Part shown: positions 1 through 7,942 of the stretch, piece by piece | How positions within the stretch are numbered: the stretch's first letter is position 1 | Layout: each line of letters begins with the position of its first letter | Assembly (NCBI GenBank): GCA_044375625.1 | Contig: JBILMH010000017.1 | Location: forward strand, 1-30,827 | Length of the DNA: 30,827 nucleotides | Reading direction: 5' to 3' | Origin: CAISOG01 sp044375625 | Lineage (GTDB): Bacteria > Pseudomonadota > Alphaproteobacteria > CAISOG01 | Program-made: the position numbers and the translations under genes | The notes under the pieces: model-generated | Told to the model about the DNA's origin: nothing | What the model saw: only the letters and a program-made list of their open reading frames with translations | Database searches by the model: none

Positions 1-180
1 TTCTTCATTTGAAACAATGGCGTGGAATCGCCACTCGATACCTTAAAAATACAAAATCTTTCCTCGCCGCCGTCCACATCCGATGCATCATTATGTGGGC
101 AAAAATCTCGTGACTACACTATCTAACCCCTCCCCTGTCTTTGTGTGCCCCCTCCCGCTTTTTTATTCCCCCGCCCCCAA

Positions 181-203
181 CCCCCTCCCGCCAGGGGAGG
201 GGG
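181..203. repeat. GC-rich perfect hairpin
   Basis: CCCCCTCCC at 181-189 pairs perfectly with GGGAGGGGG at 195-203 around a five-base loop. Hairpins of this kind are common intergenic repeats in proteobacteria. There is no T-run after it on either strand, so it is not a canonical terminator. Confidence 0.6.
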
Positions 204-315
204 CATACACCCCCTCTCCCTTACATGAAAAATGGGGGGGGAACAAAGGGTAACACTCCACCCATGCGGGGGAGTCGGAGCGCGTAAGCGATCCGGTGGG
301 GGGTATGTAGGGCTT

Positions 316-408
316 CGTCATCTCCGCGCAGGCGGAGATCCAGAGCCCTGTTGCCGCCTTTCCGCGCCCTAGCACCGCATGGATCCCCCGCCTTCGCGGA
401 GGATGACG
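316..408 (+). repeat. Dispersed palindromic element, copy A
   Basis: The left arm begins CGTCATCTCCGCGCAGGCGG and continues to ATCCA. The right arm (380-408) is close to its reverse complement, beginning TGGATCCCCCGCCTTCGCGG and ending GAGGATGACG. About 37 bases lie between the arms. An element of the same design lies in inverse orientation at 8792-8882. This is a repetitive extragenic palindrome or non-autonomous mobile element, not a gene. Confidence 0.7.
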
Positions 409-465
409 ACTTGAGAAGGCATTTTCACCTTTGTCATCCTACCCCTGCCTTTTCCGCCTCTCCGC

Positions 466-575
466 TGTCATCCTACTCCTTGTGAGTAGGATCTCCTTAC
501 CCCCTTACCGCTTGTACATCGGTTAGGATTTGAGATTCTACCCAACATATCCAATTATTTGGGGGTAGAATGACA
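466..575. repeat. Dispersed palindromic element, variant type
   Basis: It begins TGTCATCCTACTC, with GAGTAGGATCTC close behind. It ends with GAGATTCTACCC and then GGGGGTAGAATGACA, so it is a double hairpin with complementary ends. The terminal TGTCATYCT/AGRATGACA is shared with copies A and B, but the interior is different and richer in A and T. It is probably a related subfamily. Confidence 0.55.
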
Positions 576-669
576 TGGTGATGTTGCTGCATCGCACCCA
601 TTCTTTCCCACTCCGCTGTCATCATGGATAGCTTTGTGTTCCCATAAAAACGCGTTAGGATGGCGCGTT

Positions 670-1884
670 ATGAACGCCATACCCACCCTTGCCGCCGTTA
701 TTGTTGCCGCTGGCCGTGGTAACCGCATGAGCCAGGGTTTAAGCGTGCAGCAGGCGGGCGCGGCAGTTCCTAAAGCTTATCTGCCCCTGGCGGGTAAGCC
801 CGTCATCGCCCACAGCCTGTTATCGCTGGCAGCCCTAAACGGCATGGGTACCCTGGTGGTGGTGTATCACCCCGATGACCATGATTTGGTCAGCCCGTTG
901 CAGGCGTGGGATACGCGCGTGCGGTTGGTGCAGGGGGGGGCAACGCGTACCGATTCGGTGGCGGCTGGCCTAAAAGCGCTTAGGGATGTGCAGCCCGATT
1001 GGGTGTTGATTCACGATGCGGCGCGCCCCCTGTTGCGCCCCGCGCTGCTGGATCGCCTGCTGACCACCCTGCGGGATCATCCCGATCTTGACGGGGTGTG
1101 CCCCGCAACGGTTATCACCGATGCCCTGAAGCGCGTTGATGGCGCTGACCAGCCGATAGAGGCGGTGGCGCGGGATGGCTTGCGGGCGGTGCAAACCCCA
1201 CAGGTTTTTCGCTATGCCAAACTGTTGCCCCTATACGAAGATAACCATCGGCCGTCGGTAGAGGATGATATGGCGGTGGCGGCGGCGGGCGGCCTAACGC
1301 TGCGGTTGGTGGCGGGTGACGGTGACAATATTAAGATTACTTATGCGGGGGATGTGAAACGGGTGGAACAATTGCTGACAGATGGCCAAAACCGTATCTA
1401 TCGGGTGGGGCAGGGGGTTGATGTGCATGGCTGGGCGGATGTTGGGGGCAGACCGTTGCGCCTGGGCGGGCTGACCATCCCATCGGCGCGGGGGTTGGCG
1501 GGGCATTCGGATTCTGACGTGCTGCTGCACGCCCTGATGGATGCCATTCTGGGCGCCTTAGCCCTGGGCGATATTGGCCAACATTTCCCCTCAGACGATC
1601 AACGCTGGGCTGGGGCGGATTCCGCCGATTTGCTGGCGCATGTTTTGGATTTGATGAATAGGCGGGGCGGGCGGTTGGTCAATATTGACCTAACCGTGGT
1701 TGGTGAGAGCCCCAAAATTTCCCCGCACCGTCAGGCGTTGCAGGCCAACATTGCCGCGCTAACCCATCTGCCAGCAGACGCGGTCAGCGTGAAGGCAACC
1801 ACCACCGATCACCTTGGTTTTTTGGGTCGTGGCGAGGGGCTAGCATGTTTTGCCTTAATTGGGTTAACATTGCCCCATGATTAA
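670..1884 (+). CDS. ispDF: Bifunctional IspD/IspF isoprenoid enzyme
   Basis: A fusion of two non-consecutive MEP-pathway enzymes: 2-C-methyl-D-erythritol 4-phosphate cytidylyltransferase (residues about 1-235) and 2-C-methyl-D-erythritol 2,4-cyclodiphosphate synthase (about 245-404). The IspD half shows the nucleotide-binding AAVIVAAGRGNRM, PKAYLPLAGKPVIAHSL, IHDAARPLL and QTPQVF. The IspF half shows the metal-site DVHGW, GHSDSDVLLHALMDA and KATTTDHLGFLGRGEG. Length (404 aa) is normal for the fused form known in alphaproteobacteria. An in-frame GTG lies at 634, but I chose the ATG at 670: the IspD motif follows directly and TAGGAT lies 8-9 bases upstream. Its end overlaps pgpA by 8 bases, indicating co-transcription. 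It supplies precursors for polyprenyl synthesis (see 6762-7817). Confidence 0.95.
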   Translation: MNAIPTLAAVIVAAGRGNRMSQGLSVQQAGAAVPKAYLPLAGKPVIAHSLLSLAALNGMGTLVVVYHPDDHDLVSPLQAWDTRVRLVQGGATRTDSVAAGLKALRDVQPDWVLIHDAARPLLRPALLDRLLTTLRDHPDLDGVCPATVITDALKRVDGADQPIEAVARDGLRAVQTPQVFRYAKLLPLYEDNHRPSVEDDMAVAAAGGLTLRLVAGDGDNIKITYAGDVKRVEQLLTDGQNRIYRVGQGVDVHGWADVGGRPLRLGGLTIPSARGLAGHSDSDVLLHALMDAILGALALGDIGQHFPSDDQRWAGADSADLLAHVLDLMNRRGGRLVNIDLTVVGESPKISPHRQALQANIAALTHLPADAVSVKATTTDHLGFLGRGEGLACFALIGLTLPHD

Positions 1885-2383
1885 GATAAACCTGCGCCGT
1901 TTTCGTTTGCCCACGCCGATGGAATGTCGGCTGGTGGCCACTGTCGGCGGGGTGGGGGATCGCAAGCCCGTTCCTGGCACGCTGGGGTCGCTGGTGGCGT
2001 TGCCGCCTGGCCTGTTGGTGCTGGCGCTGCTAGGCTGGCAGGTGTTGGCGGTGTTGGCGATAGGCCTGTTTCTGGTGGGATGGTTGGCGATTAAGCGTTC
2101 GCGCGATCAGTTTGCGATGGTGGATGCCCCGCAAATCGTGGTGGATGAGGTGGTGGGGATGTGGATCAGCCTGCTGGTCATCAACCCAACCGTGCCGATT
2201 GAAATTGTGATGGCCTTTTTGCTGTTTCGCTATTTTGACTGGGATAAGCCATGGCCAATCAGCGTGGTGCAACGTCGCATGCTGACCCCCCTTGGGGTGA
2301 TGTTGGACGATGTGTTGGCGGCGGTGCTGACCATTATATTTCTGGTGGCCTTTATCCCGCTGGTTCATGCCTATTTCGTATAA
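1877..2383 (+). CDS. pgpA: Phosphatidylglycerophosphatase A
   Basis: An integral membrane phosphatase of 168 aa that dephosphorylates phosphatidylglycerol phosphate to phosphatidylglycerol. Family hallmarks are visible: an N-terminal GDRKPVPGTLGSL, a central DAPQIVVDEVVGMW with the conserved acidic residues, then FRYFDWDKPWPI and GVMLDDVLAA. Hydrophobic stretches at about 45-70, 92-112 and 140-165 fit three membrane segments. The start overlaps the end of ispDF by 8 bases and the end overlaps cinA by 17 bases, a tight translationally coupled set. The preceding step of the pathway, pgsA, is in this window at 24026-24613 on the other strand. Confidence 0.93.
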   Translation: MIKINLRRFRLPTPMECRLVATVGGVGDRKPVPGTLGSLVALPPGLLVLALLGWQVLAVLAIGLFLVGWLAIKRSRDQFAMVDAPQIVVDEVVGMWISLLVINPTVPIEIVMAFLLFRYFDWDKPWPISVVQRRMLTPLGVMLDDVLAAVLTIIFLVAFIPLVHAYFV

Positions 2384-2897
2384 TTTCTCCGCCGCATTGT
2401 TGGCGGATGCCGATAAGGTGATTTGCGGGCTAAGGCGCCGTGGTTGGCGGTTGGCGGTGGCAGAGTCCATTACGGGCGGCCTTATCGCGGCGGTGCTGAC
2501 CGAGCTGGCTGGCGCCTCGGACATCCTAAGCCATGGGGCGGTGGTGTATGGTGAGGGGGCAAAGACCAGCCTGCTGGGCATTCCTGAACCGATTTTGGCC
2601 AATGGCGGCGTGTATTCTGGCGCGGTGGCGATGGCGATGGCAGAGTCGGTGGCCGCGAGGGCATCCCCTTTGGTATCCGCCCCTTGCCAGCTAGGCCTAG
2701 GCATTACGGGGGTGGCGGGGCCTGGCGATGTGCAGTGGGACGATGGCAAAACAACCCCCGCGGGCAATGTTTGGATCGGCCTTAGCCAATGGGGGCAAGC
2801 CCCACAGTATCAGCATTATCGCTTTGATGGTGACCGCCATGCAGTGCGTCAGCAGGCCTTAGGGGCGGCTATCGCCTATCTAAAATCGGTTCTGTAA
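2367..2897 (+). CDS. pncC: CinA-type nicotinamide-nucleotide amidase
   Basis: A 176-aa cytoplasmic protein equal to the C-terminal domain of CinA, which deamidates NMN to nicotinic acid mononucleotide in pyridine-nucleotide salvage. Motifs seen are VAESITGGLIAAVLTELAGAS near the N-terminus and GLGITGVAGPGD near residue 115. The N-terminal molybdopterin-binding-like domain of long CinA proteins is absent, which is usual for this family in proteobacteria. It overlaps pgpA by 17 bases, and ispDF-pgpA-cinA is a familiar alphaproteobacterial order. The older name competence-damage protein need not imply a role in DNA uptake. Confidence 0.92.
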   Translation: MPISYNFSAALLADADKVICGLRRRGWRLAVAESITGGLIAAVLTELAGASDILSHGAVVYGEGAKTSLLGIPEPILANGGVYSGAVAMAMAESVAARASPLVSAPCQLGLGITGVAGPGDVQWDDGKTTPAGNVWIGLSQWGQAPQYQHYRFDGDRHAVRQQALGAAIAYLKSVL

Positions 2898-2933
2898 CCG
2901 TTATTGAGCAAAAAACTTGGGGGGCTTCAGGGG

Positions 2934-2951
2934 TTGTCACCAATTTGTAAC
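2934..2951 (+). promoter_or_regulatory. Candidate PHO box upstream of phoU
   Basis: TTGTCAC, four bases (CAAT), then TTGTAAC: two 7-bp direct repeats at an 11-bp period, followed by the AT-rich ATTT. This is the layout of a PhoB operator (CTGTCAT-like half-sites with 4-bp spacers). It sits 61 bases before the phoU ATG and 36 bases after the cinA stop. It would let PhoB, encoded just downstream, control phoU. The call rests on pattern match only. Confidence 0.55.
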
Positions 2952-3012
2952 ATTTCGCCTTTAGGGTAGGGGAACGTCATCCTTATCCATATCCGCCACC
3001 CCTAAGTCCACT

Positions 3013-3648
3013 ATGCTTACGAACGATGTAGCCCAATTAACCGCGATGGTCAGCCAATTGGGTGGTTTGGTGGAAACACGCTATCGCGCCACCTTAGAGG
3101 CCTTTCAGGCACGCGATAGTGAGCAGGCCGCCGCCATCAGGATGGGCGACAAAGCCCTGAATACGATGCAGCGGGAGGTGGATCGATACGCCCTGCAACT
3201 GTTGGCCTTGCAGCACCCCTATGCCCTTGAACTGCGGGCAGTTATTGTGGGGGTGCGGATTGCGGGGCTGTTGGAGCAAATTGGCGACCTGTTGGTGGGT
3301 ATTGCCCGACGGATTGAATCCATCAGCCTGCACCCCAAATTGTCGCAGGCCATTGCGATTCCCAATTTGGCGATTGCGGTGCAGGCCAATTTAACCCAAG
3401 CCTTGGATGCCTTTAGCCACCTAAGGGGCGATGAAGCCCAACGGTTGTTGGATGCCGATGATGAGATTGATACGCAATATCATGCTATTATGAAACAAAT
3501 TTTTGCCAAAATGCCTGAGGATGCCAGCCTGCTGCCTGGCTATGTCTATCTGATTCAAATTGCCAAAAACTATGAAAATATTGGCGACAGCGTGGTGCAT
3601 ATCGCCGAACAAACCGTCTTTTTAATTGATGGCCGTTATCCTGCTTAG
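3013..3648 (+). CDS. phoU: Phosphate-signalling protein PhoU
   Basis: A 211-aa all-helical cytoplasmic protein of the PhoU family, which links the Pst phosphate transporter to the PhoR/PhoB pathway and restrains the Pho response when phosphate is plentiful. It shows the doubled three-helix PhoU repeat. ALNTMQREVDRYALQLLALQ, then RAVIVGVRIAGLLEQIGDL, lie in the first half. DADDEIDTQYHAIMKQI and YLIQIAKNYENIGDSVVHIAE lie in the second. The E/D-x-I-G-D metal-binding signature is present in each half (EQIGD, ENIGD). Length is typical for the family. A PHO-box candidate precedes it and phoB follows 111 bases downstream. The pst genes and phoR that often neighbour it are not here. Confidence 0.93.
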   Translation: MLTNDVAQLTAMVSQLGGLVETRYRATLEAFQARDSEQAAAIRMGDKALNTMQREVDRYALQLLALQHPYALELRAVIVGVRIAGLLEQIGDLLVGIARRIESISLHPKLSQAIAIPNLAIAVQANLTQALDAFSHLRGDEAQRLLDADDEIDTQYHAIMKQIFAKMPEDASLLPGYVYLIQIAKNYENIGDSVVHIAEQTVFLIDGRYPA

Positions 3649-3759
3649 CAAAATAGGGATGGCCATACCGCCGTACTTGTTAACCATATGCTAATCAGGT
3701 AATTCTATTGTCATTATAAGGACATCAATCCTTCAAACTTCAAACAATTGGAATGGGTT

Positions 3760-4473
3760 ATGGATACCGAACTGCGCGAAAAAATCCTGGTGGTGGAGGA
3801 TGAGGCATCCCTGAGGGAGCTGTTGCAATACAATCTTGAGAAGGAGGGCTATCGCGTCACCCTGGCCACCGATGGGGAAGATGGCCTGTTGCATGTTGAG
3901 GAAAATAAGCCTGATTTAATCGTGTTGGATTGGATGTTGCCGCAAGTTTCGGGGATTGAGGTTTGTCGCCGCCTGCGCCGTTCCAACGAAACCAAATTGA
4001 TTCCCATCCTGATGCTGACCGCGAAGGGGGAGGAGGCCGACATGGTTCGCGGCCTTAGCATTGGTGCCGATGACTATATGACCAAGCCCTTTTCGGTGGT
4101 GGAATTGGTAGCGCGGGTCAAAGCCTTGCTGCGTCGCGCCAACCCCGCCCGTTCCGAAGAATCGCTGACCTATCGGGATTTAACCATGGATTTACGCACC
4201 TATCGCGTATCACGGGCGGGCACTGAGGTGCATGTTGGGCCAACCGAATTTAAACTGTTGCGCTACTTCATGGAAAATCCTGGTCGAGTTTTTACGCGCG
4301 AACAGCTGTTGGATGCGGTCTGGGGATCCGATATTTATGTTGAGCCACGGACGGTTGACGTGCATATCCGCCGCCTGCGTGTTGCCCTGAACCCTACGGG
4401 GGGTGAAGATTGTCGCGATTACATCCGCACGGTTCGCAGCGCGGGTTACGCCCTGGACGACAGCGCGGAGTAG
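3760..4473 (+). CDS. phoB: PhoB-type response regulator
   Basis: A two-component response regulator of 237 aa, expected to activate phosphate-starvation genes. The receiver domain (about 8-125) has the acidic pair VVEDE, the phospho-acceptor Asp57 in LIVLDWMLP, and Lys109 in DDYMTKPF. The C-terminal OmpR/PhoB winged helix (about 140-235) includes PTEFKLLRYFMENPGRVFTR and VDVHIRRLRVAL. An in-frame TTG lies at 3748; the ATG at 3760 with GGAATGGG upstream is preferred. The gap after phoU holds one good PHO half-site (TTGTCAT, 3708-3714) but no clear second one. No sensor kinase gene is adjacent. The gene could be another OmpR-class regulator, but the phoU neighbour and the sequence support PhoB. 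Confidence 0.9.
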   Translation: MDTELREKILVVEDEASLRELLQYNLEKEGYRVTLATDGEDGLLHVEENKPDLIVLDWMLPQVSGIEVCRRLRRSNETKLIPILMLTAKGEEADMVRGLSIGADDYMTKPFSVVELVARVKALLRRANPARSEESLTYRDLTMDLRTYRVSRAGTEVHVGPTEFKLLRYFMENPGRVFTREQLLDAVWGSDIYVEPRTVDVHIRRLRVALNPTGGEDCRDYIRTVRSAGYALDDSAE

Positions 4474-4554
4474 GGCTGGGTAAAGAGAATCTTTAAGCCC
4501 AGTCAAAGCTTTTGCGGCGTTGATGATGACAGGGCACTAAGCCGTTCGATGTGA

Positions 4555-4580
4555 TGGGAAAAGCGATTGGGAAAAGCGAT
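4555..4580 (+). repeat. 13-bp tandem duplication covering the hom ribosome binding site
   Basis: TGGGAAAAGCGAT occurs twice head to tail (4555-4567 and 4568-4580), perfectly. The second copy supplies GGGA six bases before the hom start and the first two bases of its ATG. The first copy ends in an in-frame TTG (4567-4569), so it could offer a second, weaker start. Confidence 0.8.
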
Positions 4581-5913
4581 GAGGGTTGGATTAGTTGGTT
4601 TGGGCACGGTTGGTGCAGCCCTGGCGCGGCAGCTGTTGGAGAACGCCCCCTTTTTGCAGCAGCGGGCAGGCGGTAACCCCCTGACCCTGGCGGCGGTATC
4701 GGCGCGCAGTCAAAAACCCAGGGGCGGGCTGGATTTAACCAGCGTACCCTTTGTCGCCGATCCGTTGGCGATTGCCCGTGATCCCCAAATTGACCTGGTG
4801 GTAGAATTGGTGGGCAGCCATGACGGTATCGCCAAACAGGTGGTTGAGGTCGCGCTGCACGCTGGTAAATCGGTGGTGACGGCCAATAAGGCCTTGTTGG
4901 CCTATCATGGATCCGAACTGTTGGCATTGGCCAGCGCGCAGGGCAAGATCCTGGCCTTTGAGGCGGCGGTGGCGGGCGCCATCCCCGCCATCAAGGTTTT
5001 GCATGAAGGCTTGGCGGCCAATCAGCTGCATCGGGTGGTGGGCATTCTGAACGGCACCTGCAACTATCTGCTGACCCAGATGCAGGCGGGCGCGGGCAGT
5101 TTTGATCATGTTTTGGCAGCCGCGCAGCAGGCAGGTTATGCCGAAGCCGATCCCAGCACCGATATTGATGGCCATGACAGCGCGCACAAATTGGCGATTC
5201 TCAGCGCGCTGGCGTTTGGCCACCCTATTACCCTGGCGGCGGTAGCAATCAGCGGTATTCGGGCGGTAACGGCGCAGGATATCACCTATGCGGCGGAGTT
5301 GGGCTATCACATCAAGCTGTTGGCGATTGCCGAGCGGGGCGATGATGGCCTGGTGCGCCAGCGCGTGCAACCCTGCCTGTTGCCCCGTCAGCATCCGTTG
5401 GCTGGGGTTGATAACGTCACCAATGCGGTGCAGCTTAAGGCTAATCTGGCTGGCCAAATTTTGCTGGAGGGGCCAGGGGCGGGGGGGGATGCCACCGCCT
5501 CAGCCGTGCTGGCCGATTTGGTCGATATTGCGGTGGGGCGCCGCCAGCCGATTAGCGTTGCAACCACCCAGCCGTCCGCTCACCCATCCTTCCAGCTATC
5601 CGCTGTTGTTGCCGATAACCCACTCGAAAGGCTTGCGGGGCGTTGCTATTGGCGGTTGCAAGTGGTCGATCAGCCGGGGGTGTTGGCGGCGGTGGCGGGC
5701 GTGTTGGCGCGTCATCAAATTTCTATTGAATCGTTGTTGCAACGGGCTGGCCACCCCGATTTGCAGGCCTTCCCCGATGGCAATGTGCCGGTGGTATTGG
5801 TTACTCATCGGGCTTTTGAGCCCGCCTTGGTGGCGGCCGCCAATGAACTGGCCGACCTGCCGCAACTGCATCAACCGCCGCTGCGCCTTCGGATTGAGGA
5901 TGGCTTGGTTTAG
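4579..5913 (+). CDS. hom: Homoserine dehydrogenase
   Basis: Reduces aspartate semialdehyde to homoserine with NAD(P)H, the branch point to threonine and methionine. It is 444 aa. The N-terminal Rossmann motif is VGLVGLGTVGAALAR. VVELVG and VTANKALLA follow, then the catalytic-domain EAAVAGAIPAIKVL, GILNGTCNYLL and EADPSTDIDGHDSAHKLAIL. A C-terminal ACT domain (from about 350: DQPGVLAAVAGVLARHQISI) suggests feedback control by threonine. I chose the ATG at 4579 over the TTG at 4567 because the Rossmann motif begins at once. Its stop overlaps the stop of the convergent methyltransferase gene. Its pathway partner thrC is at 21700; thrB is not in the window. Confidence 0.94.
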   Translation: MRVGLVGLGTVGAALARQLLENAPFLQQRAGGNPLTLAAVSARSQKPRGGLDLTSVPFVADPLAIARDPQIDLVVELVGSHDGIAKQVVEVALHAGKSVVTANKALLAYHGSELLALASAQGKILAFEAAVAGAIPAIKVLHEGLAANQLHRVVGILNGTCNYLLTQMQAGAGSFDHVLAAAQQAGYAEADPSTDIDGHDSAHKLAILSALAFGHPITLAAVAISGIRAVTAQDITYAAELGYHIKLLAIAERGDDGLVRQRVQPCLLPRQHPLAGVDNVTNAVQLKANLAGQILLEGPGAGGDATASAVLADLVDIAVGRRQPISVATTQPSAHPSFQLSAVVADNPLERLAGRCYWRLQVVDQPGVLAAVAGVLARHQISIESLLQRAGHPDLQAFPDGNVPVVLVTHRAFEPALVAAANELADLPQLHQPPLRLRIEDGLV

Positions 5914-6689
5914 GGGCGACTTAGGCTTATATTCAGAGCTAGGCCATGGCGCAAAACCCCCTCTGCCTGTGTGGTGAAACGGCCATCCGCCTCATGCAAC
6001 AACAATCCTGGCAGATGGGTTAGCCGCTGGGGATCGCCACCAGAAACCGCCTGCAACAGCATGCGTTTGGCCTCTCCTGGCCTACTGAGCAGCGGCAGGA
6101 TGACGATATCGCCAACCCCTGGGGGCAGAGCCGCCACTGCCTCATCCAATCGATTGCTGGGGTAAATCAGGGTCAGGGTGCCACCCCCTTTCAGCCGCGC
6201 CACCGCGGGCTTTAACCAGCTGGACAGGGGTTGATCCACTGGTTGAAAGCGCGCCTGCGGCGCCCGCCCAACCCGCTCGCGCTTTGGGTCATAATAGGGG
6301 GGGTTCAGCATGATGTGATCGAGCAAAGGGTGGTTGGTCAGGGGTTGGTTGCTCAGGGGCTGGTCAATCAGGGGCAGGGCGGTGGCATCGCCGACTATCA
6401 GCTGAAACCGCCCCGCCATCTGATTCTCAACCGCGTTGCGGGCGGCCAGCTGCGCCAAAAATGGGTCAATCTCCACGCCCAACAGCTGGGCTTGCGGCAC
6501 ACGGTGCAACAGGCATAGGGCGGCCGCCCCCACGCCACACCCCAATTCTAACACCATCTGACCATTTTGCGCCGCTACACTGGCCGCCAACAGCACGCTA
6601 TCGCTGTTGAATCGATAACCATGACTGGCGCGGCAGGGCTGCCACAGCTTAAGGCGGTTGTCTAACAGGCCGTTATGGGTCAGATTCAT
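5910..6689 (-). CDS. TrmN6-like tRNA adenine-N6 methyltransferase
   Basis: A 259-aa SAM-dependent methyltransferase of the YfiC/TrmN6 type, whose E. coli member methylates A37 of tRNA-Val. SAM motif I is LELGCGVGAAALCL and the acidic loop is GVEIDP. The adenine-N6 catalytic motif is NPPYYDP. The N-terminal KLWQPCRASHGYRFNSDSVL is typical of the family. An unusual three-unit repeat (QPLSN, QPLTN, HPLLD) precedes NPPYY and comes from a 15-bp DNA repeat. The stop overlaps the stop of hom by 2-3 bases (convergent). It diverges from the polyprenyl synthase gene across 72 bases. Substrate assignment is from family resemblance; another nucleic acid or protein target is possible. Confidence 0.8.
   Translation of the reverse strand: MNLTHNGLLDNRLKLWQPCRASHGYRFNSDSVLLAASVAAQNGQMVLELGCGVGAAALCLLHRVPQAQLLGVEIDPFLAQLAARNAVENQMAGRFQLIVGDATALPLIDQPLSNQPLTNHPLLDHIMLNPPYYDPKRERVGRAPQARFQPVDQPLSSWLKPAVARLKGGGTLTLIYPSNRLDEAVAALPPGVGDIVILPLLSRPGEAKRMLLQAVSGGDPQRLTHLPGLLLHEADGRFTTQAEGVLRHGLALNISLSRP
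6331..6375. repeat. Three-copy 15-bp coding repeat inside the methyltransferase gene
   Basis: On the plus strand the units are TGGTTGGTCAGGGGT, TGGTTGCTCAGGGGC and TGGTCAATCAGGGGC. Since 15 is a multiple of three, copy number can change without shifting frame, adding or removing five residues (QPLxN) at a time. Confidence 0.75.
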
Positions 6690-6761
6690 GTTGGCGACTT
6701 TATCGTGATCCGCTATGGATAGGCCAGACCTTTTGACACCCCTGATTATCCAAACAAATTC

Positions 6762-7817
6762 ATGACCATCAAAACAACCGCAGCAAGCAACCCGTTAGAA
6801 GCCAATGCCGGCGACAATCGGGTCAACACCCCCGCGTCGCCTAACAACAGTCTGGCATCGCTGACCGCGCTGGTAGCCAATGACTTGGACGCGGTTAACA
6901 ATTTGATTTTAGAGCGCCTAAGCACCGATACCCCCCTGATTGCCGATGTTGCCCGTCATTTGTTGCTGGCGGGGGGCAAGCGTTTGCGGCCGATGCTAAC
7001 CCTGCTTGCGGCGCGGCTGTGTGACTACAGCGGCCCGCATCACATTCCCCTGGCCGCCAGTGTGGAATTTATCCATGCCGCCACCCTGCTGCATGACGAT
7101 GTCGTGGATGGCAGTGAGCTTCGGCGGGGCAAAAAGGCTGCCCATGCCCTGTGGGGTAACAGCGCCAGCGTGCTGGTAGGCGACTATCTGTTCACCCAAT
7201 CGTTCCAGCTGATGTTGGTGGCCGAATCGTTGGAGGTGTTGCGGGTGCTTTCCAACGCGGCGGCGGTGATTGCTAAGGGTGAGGTGATGCAGCTGGACGC
7301 CAGTCATCATTTGGAGATTACCCGCGATGATTATTTGCGGGTCATTCACGCCAAAACCGCCTCTTTATTCGCGGCGGCGGCGGAGGTTGGCGGCATCGTT
7401 GCCAAGGCTGCATCCAAAGAAGTTCTGGCGCTGATGCGCTATGGGGAGGCCTTGGGCATGGCGTTTCAGCTGATTGACGATGTGCTGGACTACACCGGTG
7501 GCGGTCAGGGCTTTGGTAAGGAATTGGGGCACGATTTTGCTGAGGGCAAAATGACCCTTCCGCTAATTTTGGCGATTCAGGCCGACCCCAGCCATAAGGA
7601 ATTTTGGCAACGCACCATTGAGAATCAGCAGCAGGTGGAGGGCGATTTTGCCCAAGCTGTCCAGCGGATTACCGCCGTGGATGGCTTTACCGCTACCCGC
7701 CTGTTGGCCGAACGCTACATCAATCAGGCGCGGGAGGCCTTGGCCGATCTGCCCGCCAACCACTACCGCGACGCGCTGGCCGACTTGTGCGACTTTTGCC
7801 TGCAACGCGATTTTTAA
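6762..7817 (+). CDS. ispB: Long-chain polyprenyl diphosphate synthase
   Basis: A 351-aa trans-isoprenyl diphosphate synthase of the octaprenyl/decaprenyl class, making the side chain for ubiquinone. Both Asp-rich motifs are present: DDVVD at 112-116 (within LLHDDVVDGSELRRG) and DDVLD at 239-243 (within FQLIDDVLDYTG). The substrate-binding GGKRLRP is at about 71-77, and the small residues before the first Asp motif fit a long-chain product. The first 35 residues are a low-complexity Asn/Ala/Thr-rich extension. Chain length (C40 or C50) cannot be told from sequence. It probably uses precursors from the ispDF pathway, and its quinone product feeds the respiratory chain that includes the oxidase at 15055. 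Confidence 0.9.
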   Translation: MTIKTTAASNPLEANAGDNRVNTPASPNNSLASLTALVANDLDAVNNLILERLSTDTPLIADVARHLLLAGGKRLRPMLTLLAARLCDYSGPHHIPLAASVEFIHAATLLHDDVVDGSELRRGKKAAHALWGNSASVLVGDYLFTQSFQLMLVAESLEVLRVLSNAAAVIAKGEVMQLDASHHLEITRDDYLRVIHAKTASLFAAAAEVGGIVAKAASKEVLALMRYGEALGMAFQLIDDVLDYTGGGQGFGKELGHDFAEGKMTLPLILAIQADPSHKEFWQRTIENQQQVEGDFAQAVQRITAVDGFTATRLLAERYINQAREALADLPANHYRDALADLCDFCLQRDF

Positions 7818-7942
7818 GCAGCTGTTGACGGCGGCGACCCCACATCTTGACGGATGGGCGATAGGGGGCAATGATGTTGGGGAATTCTTTGGGCGTGGCC
7901 TGCAAACCGCGCCCCGATCCACACCCCTGTTTGGAGTCTGTC

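Larger units (their letters stand above)
1..669. other. Gene-free, repeat-rich intergenic region
   Basis: No open frame here resembles a protein; the frames that exist are read out of G- and C-rich repeats. It holds a perfect GC-rich hairpin (181-203), an eight-G run (234-241) and two palindromic elements (316-408 and 466-575). A further half-copy of the element edge, CTCCGCTGTCATC, occurs at about 611-623. The first 120 bases are AT-richer and show nothing I can name. The ispDF promoter should lie in the last 100 bases, but I see no convincing -35/-10 pair. Confidence 0.6.

Noticed and set aside
316..575. Possible CRISPR array from closely spaced repeats
   Set aside because: The units are inverted palindromes of two types with no regular direct repeats or spacers, and no cas gene is near.
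2030..2767. Minus-strand frame of 245 aa opposite pgpA and cinA
   Set aside because: It is antisense to two well-supported overlapping genes, and the translation is rich in His, Gln and Pro with no domain, as expected for a shadow frame.
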